NCBI GenBank assembly: GCA_019748065.1
Contig: JAIEQB010000015.1
Location: forward strand, 1 to 44,980
Length of the DNA: 44,980 nucleotides
DNA from: Alphaproteobacteria bacterium
Lineage (GTDB): Bacteria; Pseudomonadota; Alphaproteobacteria; UBA9655
Direction: 5' to 3'
Shown here: positions 17,929 to 28,016 of the stretch, in pieces
How positions within the stretch are numbered: the first letter of the stretch is position 1
Layout: each line of letters opens with the position of its first letter
Program-made: the position numbers and the translations under genes
The notes under the pieces: model-generated
Seen by the model: the letters and a program-made list of their open reading frames with translations, nothing else
Told to the model about the DNA's origin: nothing
Databases searched by the model: none

Positions 17929-19224
17929 ATGAGATACGTTTTCTTTATTGGATTTCTTTTTCTGACGTCTTCGGCAAAGGCAGTGGTTCAAGATGTCTCT
18001 CAATTAACACAACTTGAAGTGAATGTTACCTTATACCCTCAAGATATGGCGTTGATTAAGGAAAGGAGAAAGGCGTGGCTTACGGAAGGCTCTAATAAAC
18101 TTTTAATCAAGGATGTCCCCGCATCCGTTCTTATGAATAGCTTTCTTTTTCAACTTATTCCTCCTTCCTCCTCAATCAAAGTCCTTGAATATAATTACCA
18201 AAGTCCTGATATTACTCGAGAGAAATTGCTTGAGCATTCCATTGGAGAAACCATTAACATTCTTCCTCTTCCATCTCGCCCTGTACCCGTTACGGGGACT
18301 CTTCTCTCCCTTGATGGGGAAGATGGGATTATTGACTCTCAAGGAACAGTTTTTTCAGTTAACAAAAATCGCATAGCTTTTCCTCATCTCCCGTATACTT
18401 TGGTTTCTGAGCCTATGATTACCCTGAAACTTTTGAATTCTAAGGCTGGGGAGTATCAATTCGATATGGGCTACCTTGCAAAAGGTTTTTCATGGTATGC
18501 AGGGTACACAATTATTGTGGGAGTTGACGGAGCGCATCTTGATTTAAACAGTTGGATTGTGATTCATAACAACAGTCGTGTAGATATTAAAAAAGGGCAC
18601 TTTCGCATAGCTCAGCAAAAAGGGTTTTTTTATGATGTAGAACGACCCACTAGTCTTCCTGATAAATCGGTTAAGAATCTTATGTGGTTTTCAGCTTCAA
18701 ATCTTATACCTGTTCGCAGTTACAGGATTTATCCAAAGAATGATATTAAGGTGAATGAAGAAGGTCTTGTGATGAAGCCAAAGGCTGAAACATGGCTATC
18801 GGTCAAAAATACAAAAGCTCAAGGTCTTGGTGTTGTTTTCCCCGAAGGCAACATGCAAGTCTTTCAGCGCAATGAAGATGGGTCTCTTTTGTATATTGGC
18901 GAGAATAAGTCACCGCTTACCCCTATTGATCAATCTTTAAGTATAAGGGTGGGCAGTACAAAAGAAATCACAACGGAAATGCGCCAAACTGACTATCGGA
19001 AGCTGGGCAGTAATGTAGTAGAATCGGGATATCGGTTGGATTTAAAGAATACAACGGATACAACTAAACAAGTCACCGTTTTCCAAGACGTTTTGGGAGA
19101 GTGGGTGATTTTAAGAGAAACGCACCCTCATGAAGAGGAAGATAAAAGAATTAACTGGACGATAGATATTCCGCCTCAAGATGAGGTGAGCTTGCGCTAC
19201 CGTATTCGTATGAACGTAAAATAA
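17929..19224 (+). CDS. Secreted DUF4139-domain protein
   Basis: 431 residues with a signal peptide (residues 1-19, ending SSAKA). The mature part is rich in beta strands and matches the general DUF4139 layout: a mucoid-like N-terminal part (VNVTLYPQDMALIKERRKAWL), then LDLNSWIVIHNNSRVDIK, and a C-terminal strand run with TDTTKQVTVFQDVLGEWVI and DEVSLRYRIRM. It is probably periplasmic or outer-membrane associated. No enzymatic residue is obvious. It is 2 bp from rmuC and 9 bp from dgkA, so it belongs to that operon, which hints at an envelope role. Its biochemical function is unknown. Confidence 0.75.
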   Translation: MRYVFFIGFLFLTSSAKAVVQDVSQLTQLEVNVTLYPQDMALIKERRKAWLTEGSNKLLIKDVPASVLMNSFLFQLIPPSSSIKVLEYNYQSPDITREKLLEHSIGETINILPLPSRPVPVTGTLLSLDGEDGIIDSQGTVFSVNKNRIAFPHLPYTLVSEPMITLKLLNSKAGEYQFDMGYLAKGFSWYAGYTIIVGVDGAHLDLNSWIVIHNNSRVDIKKGHFRIAQQKGFFYDVERPTSLPDKSVKNLMWFSASNLIPVRSYRIYPKNDIKVNEEGLVMKPKAETWLSVKNTKAQGLGVVFPEGNMQVFQRNEDGSLLYIGENKSPLTPIDQSLSIRVGSTKEITTEMRQTDYRKLGSNVVESGYRLDLKNTTDTTKQVTVFQDVLGEWVILRETHPHEEEDKRINWTIDIPPQDEVSLRYRIRMNVK

Positions 19225-19233
19225 AAGGGGAAT

Positions 19234-19572
19234 ATGACTAAAATAATAGAGGCTCTCCTCAATTCTCTCAATGGACTGATTTTAACCTGGAAAAGCGAAT
19301 GGGCCTTTCGTTTAGAAGTCATTGTCTCAGTTCTTATAGTGCCTTTAGTTATGTTTGTTCAGGCTGACAAGGTGTCTAAAATGTTTGTTCTTTTTTCCTT
19401 TGCGCTTGTTCTCATTACAGAATTACTCAATACATCCCTTGAAAAAGCAAATGATGCACGAACCCAGCAACAGGAACCCTTGATCAAATTTTCAAAAGAT
19501 GCTGCCTCTTCAGCTGTCTTCATAGCCCTTTGTTTCGCAGGCGTCTCTCTATTGAATGTGTTCGTTTTTTAA
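19234..19572 (+). CDS. dgkA: Diacylglycerol kinase DgkA
   Basis: 112 residues with three membrane helices. It phosphorylates diacylglycerol released by membrane-derived glycan synthesis and returns it to phospholipid metabolism. The catalytic motif E-x-x-N-T-x-x-E-x-x-x-D is visible as ELLNTSLEKANDAR, and a KDAASSAVF helix follows as in the family. It is slightly shorter than the 122-residue E. coli enzyme. AAGGGG lies 5-8 nt before the ATG. Confidence 0.95.
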   Translation: MTKIIEALLNSLNGLILTWKSEWAFRLEVIVSVLIVPLVMFVQADKVSKMFVLFSFALVLITELLNTSLEKANDARTQQQEPLIKFSKDAASSAVFIALCFAGVSLLNVFVF

Positions 19573-19641
19573 GAAAAGAAAAACAAATAAGAGAATTGCA
19601 AAATTCTTTTCGTCACTTAAAAAATATGTAAAAAGAATCGG

Positions 19642-19899
19642 ATGGAAAATCTATCAATTTATAGAAAGCGCCTGCTCTATCAAAGTCAGCATCGGGGGAT
19701 GCGAGAGATGGACTTGTTATTAGGTGAATTTGGAAAAAACGCTTTGTCAATGGACAGGACTGATTTAGAAGCTTTTGAATTTCTCCTTTCTTTCCCAGAC
19801 CAAACCCTTTATGCCTTATTTTTTAATAATGGCCCTGTTCCTTCAGGGGCGTCAGAAACTCTTGTAAATAAATTGCAAAACTTTAAAAAGACATTATGA
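19642..19899 (+). CDS. sdhE: Succinate dehydrogenase flavinylation factor SdhE
   Basis: An 85-residue protein with the diagnostic RGMREMD motif near residue 19, followed by a short helical bundle (LEAFEFLLSFPDQTLYALFF). SdhE promotes covalent attachment of FAD to the succinate dehydrogenase flavoprotein. It begins with ATG 69 bp after dgkA. Its stop overlaps the mfd start (ATGA, 19896-19899), so mfd translation is coupled. In many alphaproteobacteria this small gene sits between recG and mfd; recG is absent here. Confidence 0.9.
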   Translation: MENLSIYRKRLLYQSQHRGMREMDLLLGEFGKNALSMDRTDLEAFEFLLSFPDQTLYALFFNNGPVPSGASETLVNKLQNFKKTL

Positions 19900-22800
19900 A
19901 TTTTCTGCCTCCCTTTCAAGCGCCGGCCCTTTTAACCCATGTTTTAGATGGGTATGATACCCTTCTTTTGGCTGAACTTTCTCAAAAACAGAAAAAACTC
20001 GTTTTCATTGCTCGAGATGAAGGACGAGCTTTGCGGCTCCGCAATCAACTGGCTTTCTTTAATTCAAAAAAGGAAGTCCTCTTTTTTCCTGGATGGGATT
20101 GTTTACCCTATGATCGAAGCTCTCCACATCCGGATATTCAGGCCCAACGCCTTCATACCTTGACAACCTTGAGTAGCGATCAGAAATCCTACCTTGTAAT
20201 CACCTCCATCCAAGCCTTATTGCAAAGAGTTCCCCCAAAAGAGGCTTTTCACGGAAGGTTATGGAATTTAAAAGCAGGTCAAGAAGTTGACCATGCTCTC
20301 TTTCTGGACTTTCTTCAAAAAAATGGGTATGTGCGCCGCGAGAGTGTTAGGGAATGGGGAGAATATGCCATTCGGGGCGGTCTTCTGGATCTATTTCCTC
20401 CCGGATATTCTCTCCCATTTCGTCTCGATTTTTTTGGATCAACGCTGGAAAGCTTGCGTACCTTTGACCCTCTTTCACAAATCAGTACAGGAAAAGCGGA
20501 AAGTTTGATTCTCAAGCCCATGGGGGAAATTAATTTAACCCAGGAAACAATTGAACGTTTTCGCAAAGGCTATCGCGCCACCTTTGGCTCCGCTGAATCA
20601 ACCGATCCCCTTTATACGGCTATTTCTGAAGGCCGAGTCTATGCGGGCTATGAACACTGGCTACCCTTATTTTATGAGCACTTATCTTCCTTGTTGGATT
20701 ATGTTTCAGGAGCCTTTTTTTGCCTTGATGATCATATTGAAGATGCAGGAAATGTTTTTCTTGAACAAGTCAAAGACCATTATCAGACCCGCCTTCAGTT
20801 TGAATCCTTGGAAAAGCACGGGATTCCTTATCACCCTCTGCCCCCCGAAGCTTTGTATGACCTCAAGAAGTCTTGGAAAAAAGCCCTCCCCGCTTCTGAT
20901 AAAATAATATTCACCCCCTTTGATCATCCTGATTTTAAGGGGAACGTGGTCAGTGCCGCTGGGAAAAAGGCACCGTCTTTTGCAGGGACAAGAACATCAT
21001 CAGACAATCTGTATACATCTGTTGTGGAAGCTCTACAAACCTATCAAAAGAAAGAAAAGCAAATCCTATTGATGGCGGTAACTCATGGATCAGCGGAGCG
21101 ATTATCTCACATTCTCGAGGAACATGGTTTCGAGCCCTTTAGACGGATTGAGGCTTTTTCTGAGGTTTTCAAAGAGCCGTCCCCTGCCCTTGCTGTGCTT
21201 GAAATGGATAAGGGTTTTGAGGCCCCTGGTCTTCTTGTGCTCACGGAAGAGGATATTCTGGGAGAGAGGATGGGGCACCCTCATAAGCAGAAAAAGCGCA
21301 GTGATCTCTTTATTTTGGAAACCTCTAGTCTTCAAATTGATGACCTTGTGGTCCATGTGGAGCATGGTATTGGTCGCTACAAGGGACTTCAAACCCTCAA
21401 GGTGGGGGACGCCCCCCATGATTGTCTTGAGATCATGTACGATGGTGGCAATAAACTTTTTGTTCCTGTAGAAAATATCGAGGTTATCTCCCGCTATGGG
21501 GGCTCTGATGCTATTGCTTCTTTGGATAAATTGGGCGGTGTAGCTTGGCAAGCTCGGAAGGCGCGGGTTAAAAAGCGGCTCAAAGAAGTTGCGGATTATC
21601 TTTTAAAGATTGCAGCTACCCGCTACCTCCAAAAGGGAGATATTCTCCAAAAGACGGAAGGCTTTTATGAAGAATTCGTGTCACGCTTTCCTTATCCTGA
21701 AACCGATGATCAACTTGTCGCCATTGAGGATGTTCTCAATGACTTCACTGTGGGAAGGCCAATGGACCGCCTTATTTGTGGCGACGTCGGCTTTGGAAAA
21801 ACCGAAGTTGGGCTTAGGGCGGCTTTTGTGGCTGCTTCAAGCGGAAAACAGGTCGCTGTTATTGTTCCCACAACTCTTCTCGCCCGCCAGCACTATCAGT
21901 CCTTTGTGTCCAGATTTAGGGATACAGGCTTAAAAGTGGCGCAGCTCTCCCGCCTCGTCAAACCAAAGGAAGCTCGTTTGGTGCGAGAGCAACTCAAATC
22001 TGGAGATATCCAAATCATCATTGGAACCCACGCCCTTTTAGCAAAAGCGATTGAATTTCATGATTTGGGGCTCCTGATTGTGGACGAAGAACAGCATTTT
22101 GGTGTGTCACAAAAGGAAAGACTCAAGAACTTTAAAACTAACGTCCACGTCTTAACCTTAACGGCAACGCCTATCCCTCGAACTCTCCAAATGGCTCTCT
22201 CTGGGGTAAGGGAAATGAGTTTAATCACAACCCCACCCCTTGACCGGATGGCGGTGCGTACCTTTGTGTTGCCTTTTGATGCGATGGTGATGAGGGAAGC
22301 GCTGTTGCGGGAGCAATTCCGCGGAGGCCAGAGCTTTTACGTATGTCCCCGCATTTCTGACATCGATAAGGTGGCTGAGCGGCTTCGTGAGTTTGTGCCA
22401 GAAGTCAAATTTGCAATCGCCCATGGGCAAATGTCTCCCACGGTCCTTGAAAGTGTGATGACCGATTTTTATGACGGCGCCTTTGATGTGCTTTTAAGTA
22501 CCAACATCATTGAGTCAGGCATTGATGTTACACGGGCTAATACGCTGATTATTCACAGGGCTGATCTCTTTGGCCTCGCTCAACTCTACCAATTACGCGG
22601 CCGGATTGGACGCGGAAAAGTGAGAGGTTATGCTTACCTAACCTATCCCGCAGCCCAAGTTCTCTCTCTTGAGGCTCAAAAGCGTTTAGAAGTCATCCAG
22701 TCTCTGGATACCTTAGGTGCTGGATTTACATTGGCCAGCCACGATATGGATATTCGCGGGGCCGGAAATTTGGTAGGAGAAGAACAATCGGGCCATATAC

Positions 22801-23342
22801 GAGAAGTGGGTATTGAGCTTTATCAACATATGCTTGAAGAAGCGATTGCGGCCTTAAAGGCAGAGAAGGAAGGAGAAACCTTTGTCTCTGCCGAGTGGAC
22901 GCCTCAAATCAGTGTGGGACTTTCAGTTCTGATTCCTGAAACCTATGTGGCCGATTTGGGACTCCGCCTCAGTTTATACAAGCGTCTCAGTGCCTTGAGT
23001 ACGCGGGAAGAGATTGATCAATTTGCCATCGAACTGGTGGATCGTTTTGGTCCGTTGCCGGAGGAGGTTAAGAATCTTCTCGAAGTGATCTATCTTAAAT
23101 CACTCTCACGCCAAGCCAATATTGAAAAAATTGAAAGCGGCCCCAAGGGAGTCCTCGTAAGCTTTCATCAAAACATTTTCAAAAATCCTGCCCTGCTTAT
23201 TGAACATATAACCAATCAAAAAGGGACGGCTAAAATTAGGGCGGATCAAAAAATAGTCTACATTCGCTCCCTTGAAACAGCAGCAGCACGTCTTACTGGC
23301 ACACGCAAAATCTTGGAAGAGTTGGTTTCTCTTGCTCAGTAA
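19896..23342 (+). CDS. mfd: Transcription-repair coupling factor Mfd
   Basis: 1148 residues, full length. Mfd dislodges RNA polymerase stalled at lesions and recruits UvrA. Domain order: UvrB-like N-terminal region (FPGWDCLPYDRSSPHPDI), RNA-polymerase-interacting CarD-like domain at about 480-550 (DDLVVHVEHGIGRYKGL), and RecG-like helicase with Walker A GDVGFGKTEVG and DEEQHFGV box at about 625-735. After these come motif VI QLRGRIGRGK, the GAGNLVGEEQSGHI segment and the C-terminal TRCF domain. It overlaps sdhE by 4 bp and is followed by a terminator, ending the rmuC-mfd run. Confidence 0.98.
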   Translation: MNFLPPFQAPALLTHVLDGYDTLLLAELSQKQKKLVFIARDEGRALRLRNQLAFFNSKKEVLFFPGWDCLPYDRSSPHPDIQAQRLHTLTTLSSDQKSYLVITSIQALLQRVPPKEAFHGRLWNLKAGQEVDHALFLDFLQKNGYVRRESVREWGEYAIRGGLLDLFPPGYSLPFRLDFFGSTLESLRTFDPLSQISTGKAESLILKPMGEINLTQETIERFRKGYRATFGSAESTDPLYTAISEGRVYAGYEHWLPLFYEHLSSLLDYVSGAFFCLDDHIEDAGNVFLEQVKDHYQTRLQFESLEKHGIPYHPLPPEALYDLKKSWKKALPASDKIIFTPFDHPDFKGNVVSAAGKKAPSFAGTRTSSDNLYTSVVEALQTYQKKEKQILLMAVTHGSAERLSHILEEHGFEPFRRIEAFSEVFKEPSPALAVLEMDKGFEAPGLLVLTEEDILGERMGHPHKQKKRSDLFILETSSLQIDDLVVHVEHGIGRYKGLQTLKVGDAPHDCLEIMYDGGNKLFVPVENIEVISRYGGSDAIASLDKLGGVAWQARKARVKKRLKEVADYLLKIAATRYLQKGDILQKTEGFYEEFVSRFPYPETDDQLVAIEDVLNDFTVGRPMDRLICGDVGFGKTEVGLRAAFVAASSGKQVAVIVPTTLLARQHYQSFVSRFRDTGLKVAQLSRLVKPKEARLVREQLKSGDIQIIIGTHALLAKAIEFHDLGLLIVDEEQHFGVSQKERLKNFKTNVHVLTLTATPIPRTLQMALSGVREMSLITTPPLDRMAVRTFVLPFDAMVMREALLREQFRGGQSFYVCPRISDIDKVAERLREFVPEVKFAIAHGQMSPTVLESVMTDFYDGAFDVLLSTNIIESGIDVTRANTLIIHRADLFGLAQLYQLRGRIGRGKVRGYAYLTYPAAQVLSLEAQKRLEVIQSLDTLGAGFTLASHDMDIRGAGNLVGEEQSGHIREVGIELYQHMLEEAIAALKAEKEGETFVSAEWTPQISVGLSVLIPETYVADLGLRLSLYKRLSALSTREEIDQFAIELVDRFGPLPEEVKNLLEVIYLKSLSRQANIEKIESGPKGVLVSFHQNIFKNPALLIEHITNQKGTAKIRADQKIVYIRSLETAAARLTGTRKILEELVSLAQ

Positions 23343-23389
23343 AACAATAAAATGTGTCTAACTGACGGAAACTTATTCGTGCAACTGCC

Positions 23390-23425
23390 AATACCCCTTT
23401 AGCATCATACGGGGTTTTCTTTTGT
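23390..23425 (+). terminator. Intrinsic terminator after mfd
   Basis: A short stem ACCCC ... GGGGT (23393-23397 and 23411-23415) with a 13-nt loop is followed by TTTTCTTTTG. It is the expected end of the rmuC-mfd transcript about 50 bp after the mfd stop. Confidence 0.6.
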
Positions 23426-23534
23426 TTCCCTTATTTATTTCTTTTTCTGAAAAAATTGTAGAATAATTCATTAAATTAACAATTCCTTAAAACTTTTTCA
23501 TTATAAATAAACAGATACATTGAAGGAGGAAAAA

Positions 23535-24668
23535 ATGGAAAACAATGGACAAACAAAATATAAGAGAGTTGCTATGGCTTGCCAAGGAGGAGGATCTCTT
23601 GGAGGTTATCATGTAGGGGCCTTAAAAGCGATGCAAGAAGAAGGATATTTCCCTAGCCTTGTAGCAGGTATTTCAATTGGCGCCTTTATAGGATCCATTA
23701 TTGCCGGAAATAAACCAGAAGATCGTATTGAGAAGCTCACAAAGTTCTTTGAAAAAATCTCATGGCCTGAAATTTCTCTTTTCCCTGATAGTACAGGTGA
23801 TGTTCGTAAATTTATGAATACCTTGTCTTCCTTACAGGGATTTTTGTTTGGTCAACCTGCCTTCTTTGCACCAAGAATTCCCGCTCCCACCCACCGTCTT
23901 AAGGGAACGCCAGGGGCGACAAGTTATTATGATACGTCAATGTTACGCGACACTCTTTTAGAATTTGTTGATTTCGATGGCATAAATTCAGGGAAGTTAG
24001 CGCGTTTAATTTTAGGGGTGACCCATGTAAAAGATGGCTCATTGGTTTTCTTTGACAGTGCAAAAATGCCGCTGGGGCCAGAGCACGTTATGGCCTCTGG
24101 TGCAATGCCTCCTGGATTTCCTGGAATCGAAATAGATGGAGAACTCTATTGGGACGGAGGATGTGCAAGCAATACCCCCCTTGAGGGAATACTCAATACA
24201 GAGCCTAAAGAGGACACTCTTTGCTTTATGATTGATTTATTTGCGCCCGAGAGTAATCTTCCTGAAGATATGACGGATGTAACCTTAACCATGAAGAACA
24301 TCCAATTTTCTTCTCGCACAGCCCATAGTTTGAAGCAAATTTCCCATAAGAAAAATCTACATTCATATATTAATTATCTTTTGAAGCAACTTCCAAGTAC
24401 GGTAAAGGATTCACCTGTTCTCAAAGAAATCCGGGAGGAAGCTAAGGATACTACCCTCTTTGATATCATCCATTTATCTTACGACAAACCTCCATACGAA
24501 GTTTCAACCTGTGATTGTGAATTTTCAAGAAACTCTCTAAGGGATAGGGCAGCTCATGGATATAAGGATATGAAGACCGCTCTTACTGATCTATCCTGGA
24601 TGAAAGATCATGCAGAAGGAACAAGTTCGCGAATCCATAGATTTATTGGAGAGGTGCATAAGGGATAA
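23535..24668 (+). CDS. Patatin-like phospholipase with DUF3734 C-terminal part
   Basis: 377 residues. The patatin core has the oxyanion glycine motif CQGGGSLGGYHVGAL, nucleophile elbow GISIGAFIG (Ser about 50) and catalytic dyad motif WDGGCASNTP. The rest resembles DUF3734 (FMIDLFAPES, then IQFSSRTAHSLKQI). It probably hydrolyses acyl esters; the in vivo substrate is unknown. I chose ATG 23535 because AAGGAGG lies just upstream; the TTG at 23520 is part of that ribosome site. No signal peptide is seen, so it is likely cytosolic unless exported by another route. It converges on the ABC transporter genes. Confidence 0.9.
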   Translation: MENNGQTKYKRVAMACQGGGSLGGYHVGALKAMQEEGYFPSLVAGISIGAFIGSIIAGNKPEDRIEKLTKFFEKISWPEISLFPDSTGDVRKFMNTLSSLQGFLFGQPAFFAPRIPAPTHRLKGTPGATSYYDTSMLRDTLLEFVDFDGINSGKLARLILGVTHVKDGSLVFFDSAKMPLGPEHVMASGAMPPGFPGIEIDGELYWDGGCASNTPLEGILNTEPKEDTLCFMIDLFAPESNLPEDMTDVTLTMKNIQFSSRTAHSLKQISHKKNLHSYINYLLKQLPSTVKDSPVLKEIREEAKDTTLFDIIHLSYDKPPYEVSTCDCEFSRNSLRDRAAHGYKDMKTALTDLSWMKDHAEGTSSRIHRFIGEVHKG

Positions 24669-24748
24669 TTAAAGTTAGAATTTTTTGAGGCTTGGCTTCA
24701 CTATTTGAAGCAGGAGAAAGGCTGGTTATGGTTTGTGCCTTGAGCTGC

Positions 24749-26047
24749 CTACTCCTCAGCCTCAGAATTCTCAAGACTTAACTGATCTCGCTCTGTATCA
24801 TAGGCAAAAAGCTCGGCATAACGGCCCCAGTTAATGATGACGGAAAGAGTTTCAATGGCCTCCTCTGTTGACATATAAGCCTTCAGCTCTTTTAAAAATT
24901 TCTGTCTAGAAGACCTTTGTTTAGGTAAATCCTGAAGAGTATGATAAATATATGCCCCCAATGGAATGTGGCGCATTAAATGGTAAGCAAACACCTTCTT
25001 TCTCTCAAGAATATCCGCTTCACAAAGCGCTTTTCCAGAAGGAGTAAGTTCAATATCACCCGTAGCAATTTTGGCAAAGCCTAAGAGCTCAAGGGCTTCA
25101 AAAAGAGACAGGGAATCATTTGCGGAAAGATTTTCTGATTCCGCTAAAGCAAAAATATCCGCTTTTCCATGATAAGGAGCTTCGATTAAGGCATCCATAA
25201 GTCCTTGGAGTTTATGAATGGAAATATCCGGGAGCCTATAGCCGATGCCAATGGCAACCTTTGCTTTTGCACCAATCGGTAATTCTTTGGTTGTGAGAAG
25301 TGTTGTATAAACCGTATCTACAAGATTTTTAAAATGAAGACTCGTTTCATCCCGAGGATAACGAAGAGGGACCTCAATTTCCTTCACAATGCGTCCTGGA
25401 TCATGATTAAAGATAACAAGCCGATTCGCAAGGTCTATCGCTTCAATCACGCTATGAGACACCATGATAATGGCTTTGGTGGGGATACGCTTTTCAATCC
25501 ACAATTCCATCAGGTCATTGCGAATATTTTCAGCGGTTAAAATATCTAAAGCTGAAAACGGTTCATCAAGAAGCAAAATGTCAGGGTTCACAACCAGTGC
25601 TCGCGCAAATCCAACGCGCTGCCGCATGCCACCCGAAAGCTCTTTCGGATAAGCCGATTCATACCCATCCAAGCCAATCAAGTCGATCGCCTCTAAAGAC
25701 CTTTTTTTTCGATCCGAATGACTGAGTCCGAGGGCTTCAAGCCCAAGCTCCACGTTTTCTAAAACATTCAGCCAGGGAAGAAGGGCATGGGATTGAAAGA
25801 CCATGGCAATACGCGGAAAAGTGGCAGTGAAAGGAAGTCCTTGATAAAGGACTTCGCCTTCATTAGGGGGGATAAGACCGGCGAGAATCCGCAGAAAGGT
25901 TGATTTTCCACACCCCGATTTTCCTAAAATAGCAATAAATTCATTTTCTTTTACAGTAAGATTAATTTGAGAAAGGATAAGGGTTGGTTTTGGAGCCTCG
26001 CCATACCATTTCGAAATAGCGTCAATTGTTAAAAGGTCTTTTGTCAT
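24749..26047 (-). CDS. ABC transporter ATPase, nitrate/sulfonate-type, with AAA-associated C-terminal domain
   Basis: 432 residues. The first ~250 form a complete ABC ATPase: Walker A AILGKSGCGKST, Q-loop VFQSHALLPW, signature LSGGMRQRVGFARAL and Walker B ILLLDEPFSALD. The rest (about 270-430) is the C-terminal AAA-associated extension (IGIGYRLPDISIHKLQGLMD) found on the NitT/TauT-like subgroup. The permease gene starts 9 bp upstream in the same direction. No substrate-binding protein gene lies nearby, so the ligand cannot be named. Confidence 0.92.
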   Translation of the reverse strand: MTKDLLTIDAISKWYGEAPKPTLILSQINLTVKENEFIAILGKSGCGKSTFLRILAGLIPPNEGEVLYQGLPFTATFPRIAMVFQSHALLPWLNVLENVELGLEALGLSHSDRKKRSLEAIDLIGLDGYESAYPKELSGGMRQRVGFARALVVNPDILLLDEPFSALDILTAENIRNDLMELWIEKRIPTKAIIMVSHSVIEAIDLANRLVIFNHDPGRIVKEIEVPLRYPRDETSLHFKNLVDTVYTTLLTTKELPIGAKAKVAIGIGYRLPDISIHKLQGLMDALIEAPYHGKADIFALAESENLSANDSLSLFEALELLGFAKIATGDIELTPSGKALCEADILERKKVFAYHLMRHIPLGAYIYHTLQDLPKQRSSRQKFLKELKAYMSTEEAIETLSVIINWGRYAELFAYDTERDQLSLENSEAEE

Positions 26048-26056
26048 AAGTTCTCC

Positions 26057-27724
26057 CTAATCTAAACGATAGCGTGTTGTGGCATAGAGATAAAGGGGGT
26101 GCCATAATAGGCGGTTTAAGATTAGCACATAAGCACTCAAAATAATAATGCCGAGCAAAATTCGGATGTGATCTCCGGAAGCCGTTGCGGCAGCGATATA
26201 GGATCCTATCCCTTTGGCTTCGAGGGTTGTGTTGCCCCATGCGACGTATTCGCCTACGATACTGGCGTTCCATGCCCCTCCAGCTGCCGTAATAAGACCT
26301 GTAACATAGGCAGGAAAGACCCCAGGGAGAAAAATCCGTTTCCATTGAAGCCACCCTGTGAGATGGAAATTTTTAGAAAGCTCTTGAAAGTCAAAAGGAA
26401 GACCGGAAGCCCCACCAATCACGTTAAATAAAATATACCACTGTGATCCTAAAATTATCAGAGGACTGAGCCAAAAATTTGGATTGAGATCGTTTCTAAC
26501 AATGAAAAGAACCACAAGAGGAAATAAAAGATTCGCGGGGAAAGCCGCCATTAATTGAACCCAGGCTTGAACTCGTCTAGCAACCTTTTCTCTTAATCCA
26601 ATGAAGACGCCAATGGGAACCCAAATAAGTGAGGCAATAGCACATAAAATGATAACCCTTAAGAGAGTCAGCAACCCGAGGAAAATAACATGATACACTT
26701 CTTCAAAAGAAATATGGGAAAACATATAAAAATAAGCCTGGAGGCCATAAAAAATAATAACAAAAATTGAGATTAAATAAAAAGAGTATTTTGTTGTTTC
26801 GGATGTAGCCCTGTAAAGGCTCCCATGATCTCTCTTGATTCTTACCGATAGAAGACCAAGCTTTTGAAAAACAGTATCCAAGATACCCAGCAAGGCAAAC
26901 CAGAATACTTTAAACTTTTGCAAAAGAGATGCTTTGCGAATCATGGTTAAAACCCAAGATTTGTGAGTATCTCCTTGAGCGATAAGTTCCGCCTTAAACT
27001 TATACGCCCACGCCAGAAGGGGCCTGAATAAAAGCTGGTCATATAAAAAAATAACGATGAGCATGGTCGCGATGGCATAAAAAATCGCTGTCACCGATTC
27101 TTCTTGAGAGGCGAGTGCAATGTAAGATCCAATGCCTGGCAAAAGGATAGTATGATTGGATACAGTGATAGCTTCAGAGGCGACCACAAAAAACCATCCC
27201 CCTGAGACAGACATCATGGTATTCCAAAGAAATTGAGGCATCGCATAAGGAACCTCGAGGCGCCAATAGCGTCGCCACGGAGATAACCGATAAAGAGTCG
27301 CGACTTCCGTGAGCTCTTTCGGCACACTAATAAAGGATTGATAGAGGCTGAAGGTCATATTCCAGGCCTGAGAGGTAAAAATAGCAAAAATGGAGGCGCA
27401 TTCAACCCCCAAAAGATTGCCGGGAAAAAGCGCCATAAACCCTGTGACCGTAATGGACAGAAATCCTAAAATGGGAACCGATTGGAGAATATCTAAAAGC
27501 GGGATTAAAATACGTTCCGCCTTTTTGTTTTTGGCAGCAATGGTTGCGTACACAAAACTAAAGATAAGCGAAAGGAAAAGGGCAAAAAGCATGCGCAAAA
27601 TCGTTTGCAACGCATAATAAGGAAGGTTCTGTGGATCAAGAGATAAGAGAGGTGCTTCTGAAATAATAAAAGGCCCTGTCATTTGCCGACTTCCCCAGAC
27701 CAAAAGCGTAATCCCTGTGATCAC
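26057..27724 (-). CDS. ABC transporter double permease (two fused BPD domains)
   Basis: At least 555 residues with two transmembrane permease units. Unit 1 (residues about 30-230) shows LDILQSVPILGFL and EVATLYRLSPWRRYWRLEVPY, an EAA-type loop. Unit 2 (about 330-550) shows LLTLLRVIILCAIASLIWVPI, a second loop near LTGWLQWKRIFLPGVFPAY, and a final helix pair. It would form the channel for the ATPase encoded downstream. The start is doubtful: the GTG at 27724 cuts the first helix. The frame stays open upstream to about 27820, where AGGGAG precedes ATT codons at 27814 and 27805, and a CTG lies at 27733. No ATG, GTG or TTG lies between 27724 and the in-frame stop. Confidence 0.85.
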   Translation of the reverse strand: MITGITLLVWGSRQMTGPFIISEAPLLSLDPQNLPYYALQTILRMLFALFLSLIFSFVYATIAAKNKKAERILIPLLDILQSVPILGFLSITVTGFMALFPGNLLGVECASIFAIFTSQAWNMTFSLYQSFISVPKELTEVATLYRLSPWRRYWRLEVPYAMPQFLWNTMMSVSGGWFFVVASEAITVSNHTILLPGIGSYIALASQEESVTAIFYAIATMLIVIFLYDQLLFRPLLAWAYKFKAELIAQGDTHKSWVLTMIRKASLLQKFKVFWFALLGILDTVFQKLGLLSVRIKRDHGSLYRATSETTKYSFYLISIFVIIFYGLQAYFYMFSHISFEEVYHVIFLGLLTLLRVIILCAIASLIWVPIGVFIGLREKVARRVQAWVQLMAAFPANLLFPLVVLFIVRNDLNPNFWLSPLIILGSQWYILFNVIGGASGLPFDFQELSKNFHLTGWLQWKRIFLPGVFPAYVTGLITAAGGAWNASIVGEYVAWGNTTLEAKGIGSYIAAATASGDHIRILLGIIILSAYVLILNRLLWHPLYLYATTRYRLD

Positions 27725-28016
27725 GATAAGCAGAGCAATACCGTCCCATAAAAGTGAGTTAAAGCGTATAGTTCGAGAAGATTGAGTAGGATTGAGTTGA
27801 AAAATCGGAAAAATCTCCCTTATTCTTTAAAAGAATACTACCATTAAATGGCCCGATAAAATCTTTTGTAAAGAAACATCAAACAAACGCTAATTTTTTC
27901 ATTATAAATCTCTCTATCTTAATATTTTTGTTCTCGTTAATAAACAAACCATCTCACATATTTATAAAAAAAAAGTTAAACAACACTAAGATCATTGCAT
28001 GATTGGGGATTGAGTA

